64,000 nucleotides of DNA from JANXUR01 sp038229415. GTDB lineage: Bacteria > Acidobacteriota > Terriglobia > Terriglobales > Acidobacteriaceae. The DNA lies in the NCBI GenBank assembly GCA_038229415.1, contig JBBROM010000007.1, positions 62,001 through 126,000 of the forward strand. Reading direction: 5' to 3'. Positions within the stretch are counted from its first letter, which is position 1, and every line of letters starts with the position of its first letter. Of the stretch, positions 63,013 through 64,000 are shown in pieces. The translations under genes were made by a program, and so were the position numbers. Below the pieces are notes generated by a model that searched no databases, had not been told where the DNA came from, and saw nothing but the letters and a program-made list of their open reading frames with translations.

Positions 63013-63612
63013 ATGGAAACCACTCCAGCCGATTCGCAGGCTCGCCTGCTTGAGATCGCTGATTTCGACACCGTGGTGCGCAGCTATCAGCGGCGCATCT
63101 ATCGCACCCTGCTGGCCCGGCTCCGCGATCCTGACCTCGCCGACAACCTCACGCAGGAGTGTTTCATCCGCGCCTACGAAAAGCGCGCCAGCTATCGCGG
63201 AGAGTCGTCACTAGTCGTCTGGCTCACGCGCATCGCCATCAATCTTTCGCTCGATCACTATCGCAATCGCAAGGCTAACTTCTGGCGCAACCTGATCGGC
63301 CTCGACGACAAAGAAGGCGACCACTGTTACTCGGAAGTCGTGGCGGCACATTCGTCCGATCCGCTGGCCTCTCCCGAGCGAGCCGCGGCCGTGCGGCAGG
63401 AGCTCGACCAGGTTTGGAAGGTTGTAGGCAAACTTTCAGAAAAACAGCGCTCGGTTTTTCTGCTGCACTTTGTAGAAGGAATGACCCTACAAGAAGTCGC
63501 GAACGTGATGGGATTGCACCTGGGCAGCATCAAGACGCACTTGACGCGCGCCCTGAAAGTGGTGCGTGGTATGAACCGTGCGCCCGGACTGGTTGGACAA
63601 AACGAGAGTTGA
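63013..63612 (+). CDS. ECF-type RNA polymerase sigma factor
   Basis: The 199-residue sigma factor has region 2 at about 15-80 (FDTVVRSYQRRIYRTLLARL, then DNLTQECFIRAYE and VWLTRIAINLSLDHYR) and region 4 at about 130-185 (LSEKQRSVFLLHFVEGMTLQ, EVANVMGLHLGSIKTHLTRA). It should direct transcription of an envelope or stress regulon. The start is uncertain: ATG 63013 is used, and a GTG at 62953 would add 20 residues; neither has a Shine-Dalgarno. An anti-sigma gene follows nine bases after its stop. Confidence 0.9.
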   Translation: METTPADSQARLLEIADFDTVVRSYQRRIYRTLLARLRDPDLADNLTQECFIRAYEKRASYRGESSLVVWLTRIAINLSLDHYRNRKANFWRNLIGLDDKEGDHCYSEVVAAHSSDPLASPERAAAVRQELDQVWKVVGKLSEKQRSVFLLHFVEGMTLQEVANVMGLHLGSIKTHLTRALKVVRGMNRAPGLVGQNES

Positions 63613-63621
63613 GGTAGAAGC

Positions 63622-64000
63622 ATGAAGATTCACTTAGATGAACTGGAGCTAATGCAGGCGGCACAAATAAGTGTGAGCGGCGACGTAGATCCTCGCGTGC
63701 AGCAGCATCTTTCCGCCTGCAACGAATGCCGCGCGGCACTTACAGAAGTGACTGCACTGCGCGCACACTTGAACGAAGCGGTGGACACCGCCAGCAATCA
63801 GCCCGACGAATTCTGGCATCGTCAACAAGCCGCGATTCGCACTCGCATCGCAGCGTCACAAGCAGCCACGCAAAACGAAGGCGCGCGCGCTGGTCGCGGA
63901 TTTCTCGCCGCACTCGCCACCGCTGGCGTAGCCACTGCCCTGCTCGCAGGTACCGTGGCGTGGAATGTAATTCATCGCGCACCAAACTCAAATAGCCCGA
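63622..64000 (+). CDS. Anti-sigma factor with zinc-finger-like motif (partial, cut by window end)
   Basis: From ATG 63622, with GAGG upstream, an open frame runs past the window end (about 126 residues visible). Near residues 27-37 it has HLSACNECRAAL, an H-x3-C-x2-C motif typical of ZAS-type anti-sigma factors. A hydrophobic segment at about 94-115 (GFLAALATAGVATALLAGTV) is a membrane helix. It should hold the sigma factor at the membrane and release it on a signal. The sensing part lies outside the window. Confidence 0.82.
   Translation, partial: MKIHLDELELMQAAQISVSGDVDPRVQQHLSACNECRAALTEVTALRAHLNEAVDTASNQPDEFWHRQQAAIRTRIAASQAATQNEGARAGRGFLAALATAGVATALLAGTVAWNVIHRAPNSNSP

Overview
The window looks like chromosomal DNA of an Acidobacteriota (Terriglobia/Koribacter-like) bacterium. 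I infer this from gene content and repeats rather than from a marker gene. It has moderately GC-rich housekeeping genes, many secreted proteins of types common in that phylum (GloVer tandem repeats, PQQ-like propellers, VCBS/FG-GAP plus Hydin-like ends, carboxypeptidase-regulatory domains), and two intergenic repeat families (GGGTGCC..CCTTCG and GTGTCATCCTGAGCG). No rRNA operon, CRISPR array or complete insertion sequence is visible.

Layout. 1-1930: the right end of an integrative element whose tyrosine recombinase lies beside a tRNA-Ala(CGC); the element body continues off the left edge. 2080-5838: ribA, a Nudix hydrolase, a cold-shock protein and PolX. 5962-10255: an accessory stretch with a DUF4238 protein, two orphan HigA-type regulators, a DUF4242 protein, DUF421 and a coiled-coil protein. 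10566-16593: thiO, then a multicopper oxidase and methyltransferase pair behind three 11-bp-spaced TTGTCAC repeats that resemble a Pho box, a membrane-anchored unknown and an M20 peptidase. 16787-25733: a GloVer-repeat protein, PPK2, an SMC ATPase with a large acidic insert, purC, CvpA and a Fis-type HTH protein. 25844-36535: a TPR protein, an SDR enzyme, YtxH/DUF948-like envelope proteins, cysteine desulfurase-mnmA, citrate synthase, an amidohydrolase operon with a DUF3592-like tandem pair, and a DapA-family enzyme. 36663-43174: carA, an exported unknown and carB in one operon, with a VapBC module divergent to it. 43179-49760: DUF4440, lepB, a PCYCGC-type protein, TPR, yvcK, DUF1801, a nested MITE-like element and glmU. 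49835-64000: a BIG2/SGNH-like lipoprotein, ftcD, secreted unknowns, a PagL-like deacylase, twin PQQ-like propellers, a VCBS protein, yebC, a Cys-cluster/carboxypeptidase-regulatory membrane protein, a half-length AI-2E-type permease, and an ECF sigma/anti-sigma pair cut by the right edge.

The genes serve nucleotide synthesis (carAB, purC), cofactors (ribA, thiO), tRNA thiolation (desulfurase-mnmA), cell-wall precursor supply (glmU, yvcK) and protein export (lepB). Around them sit surface and secreted proteins. A recurring feature is a -10 box 5 to 8 bases before the start codon with no Shine-Dalgarno sequence, which suggests several leaderless mRNAs. The most notable points for follow-up are the Pho-box-like repeats before the oxidase, the nested MITE with target-site duplication, the exported protein inside the carAB operon, the SMC head insertion and the tRNA-Ala integration site.
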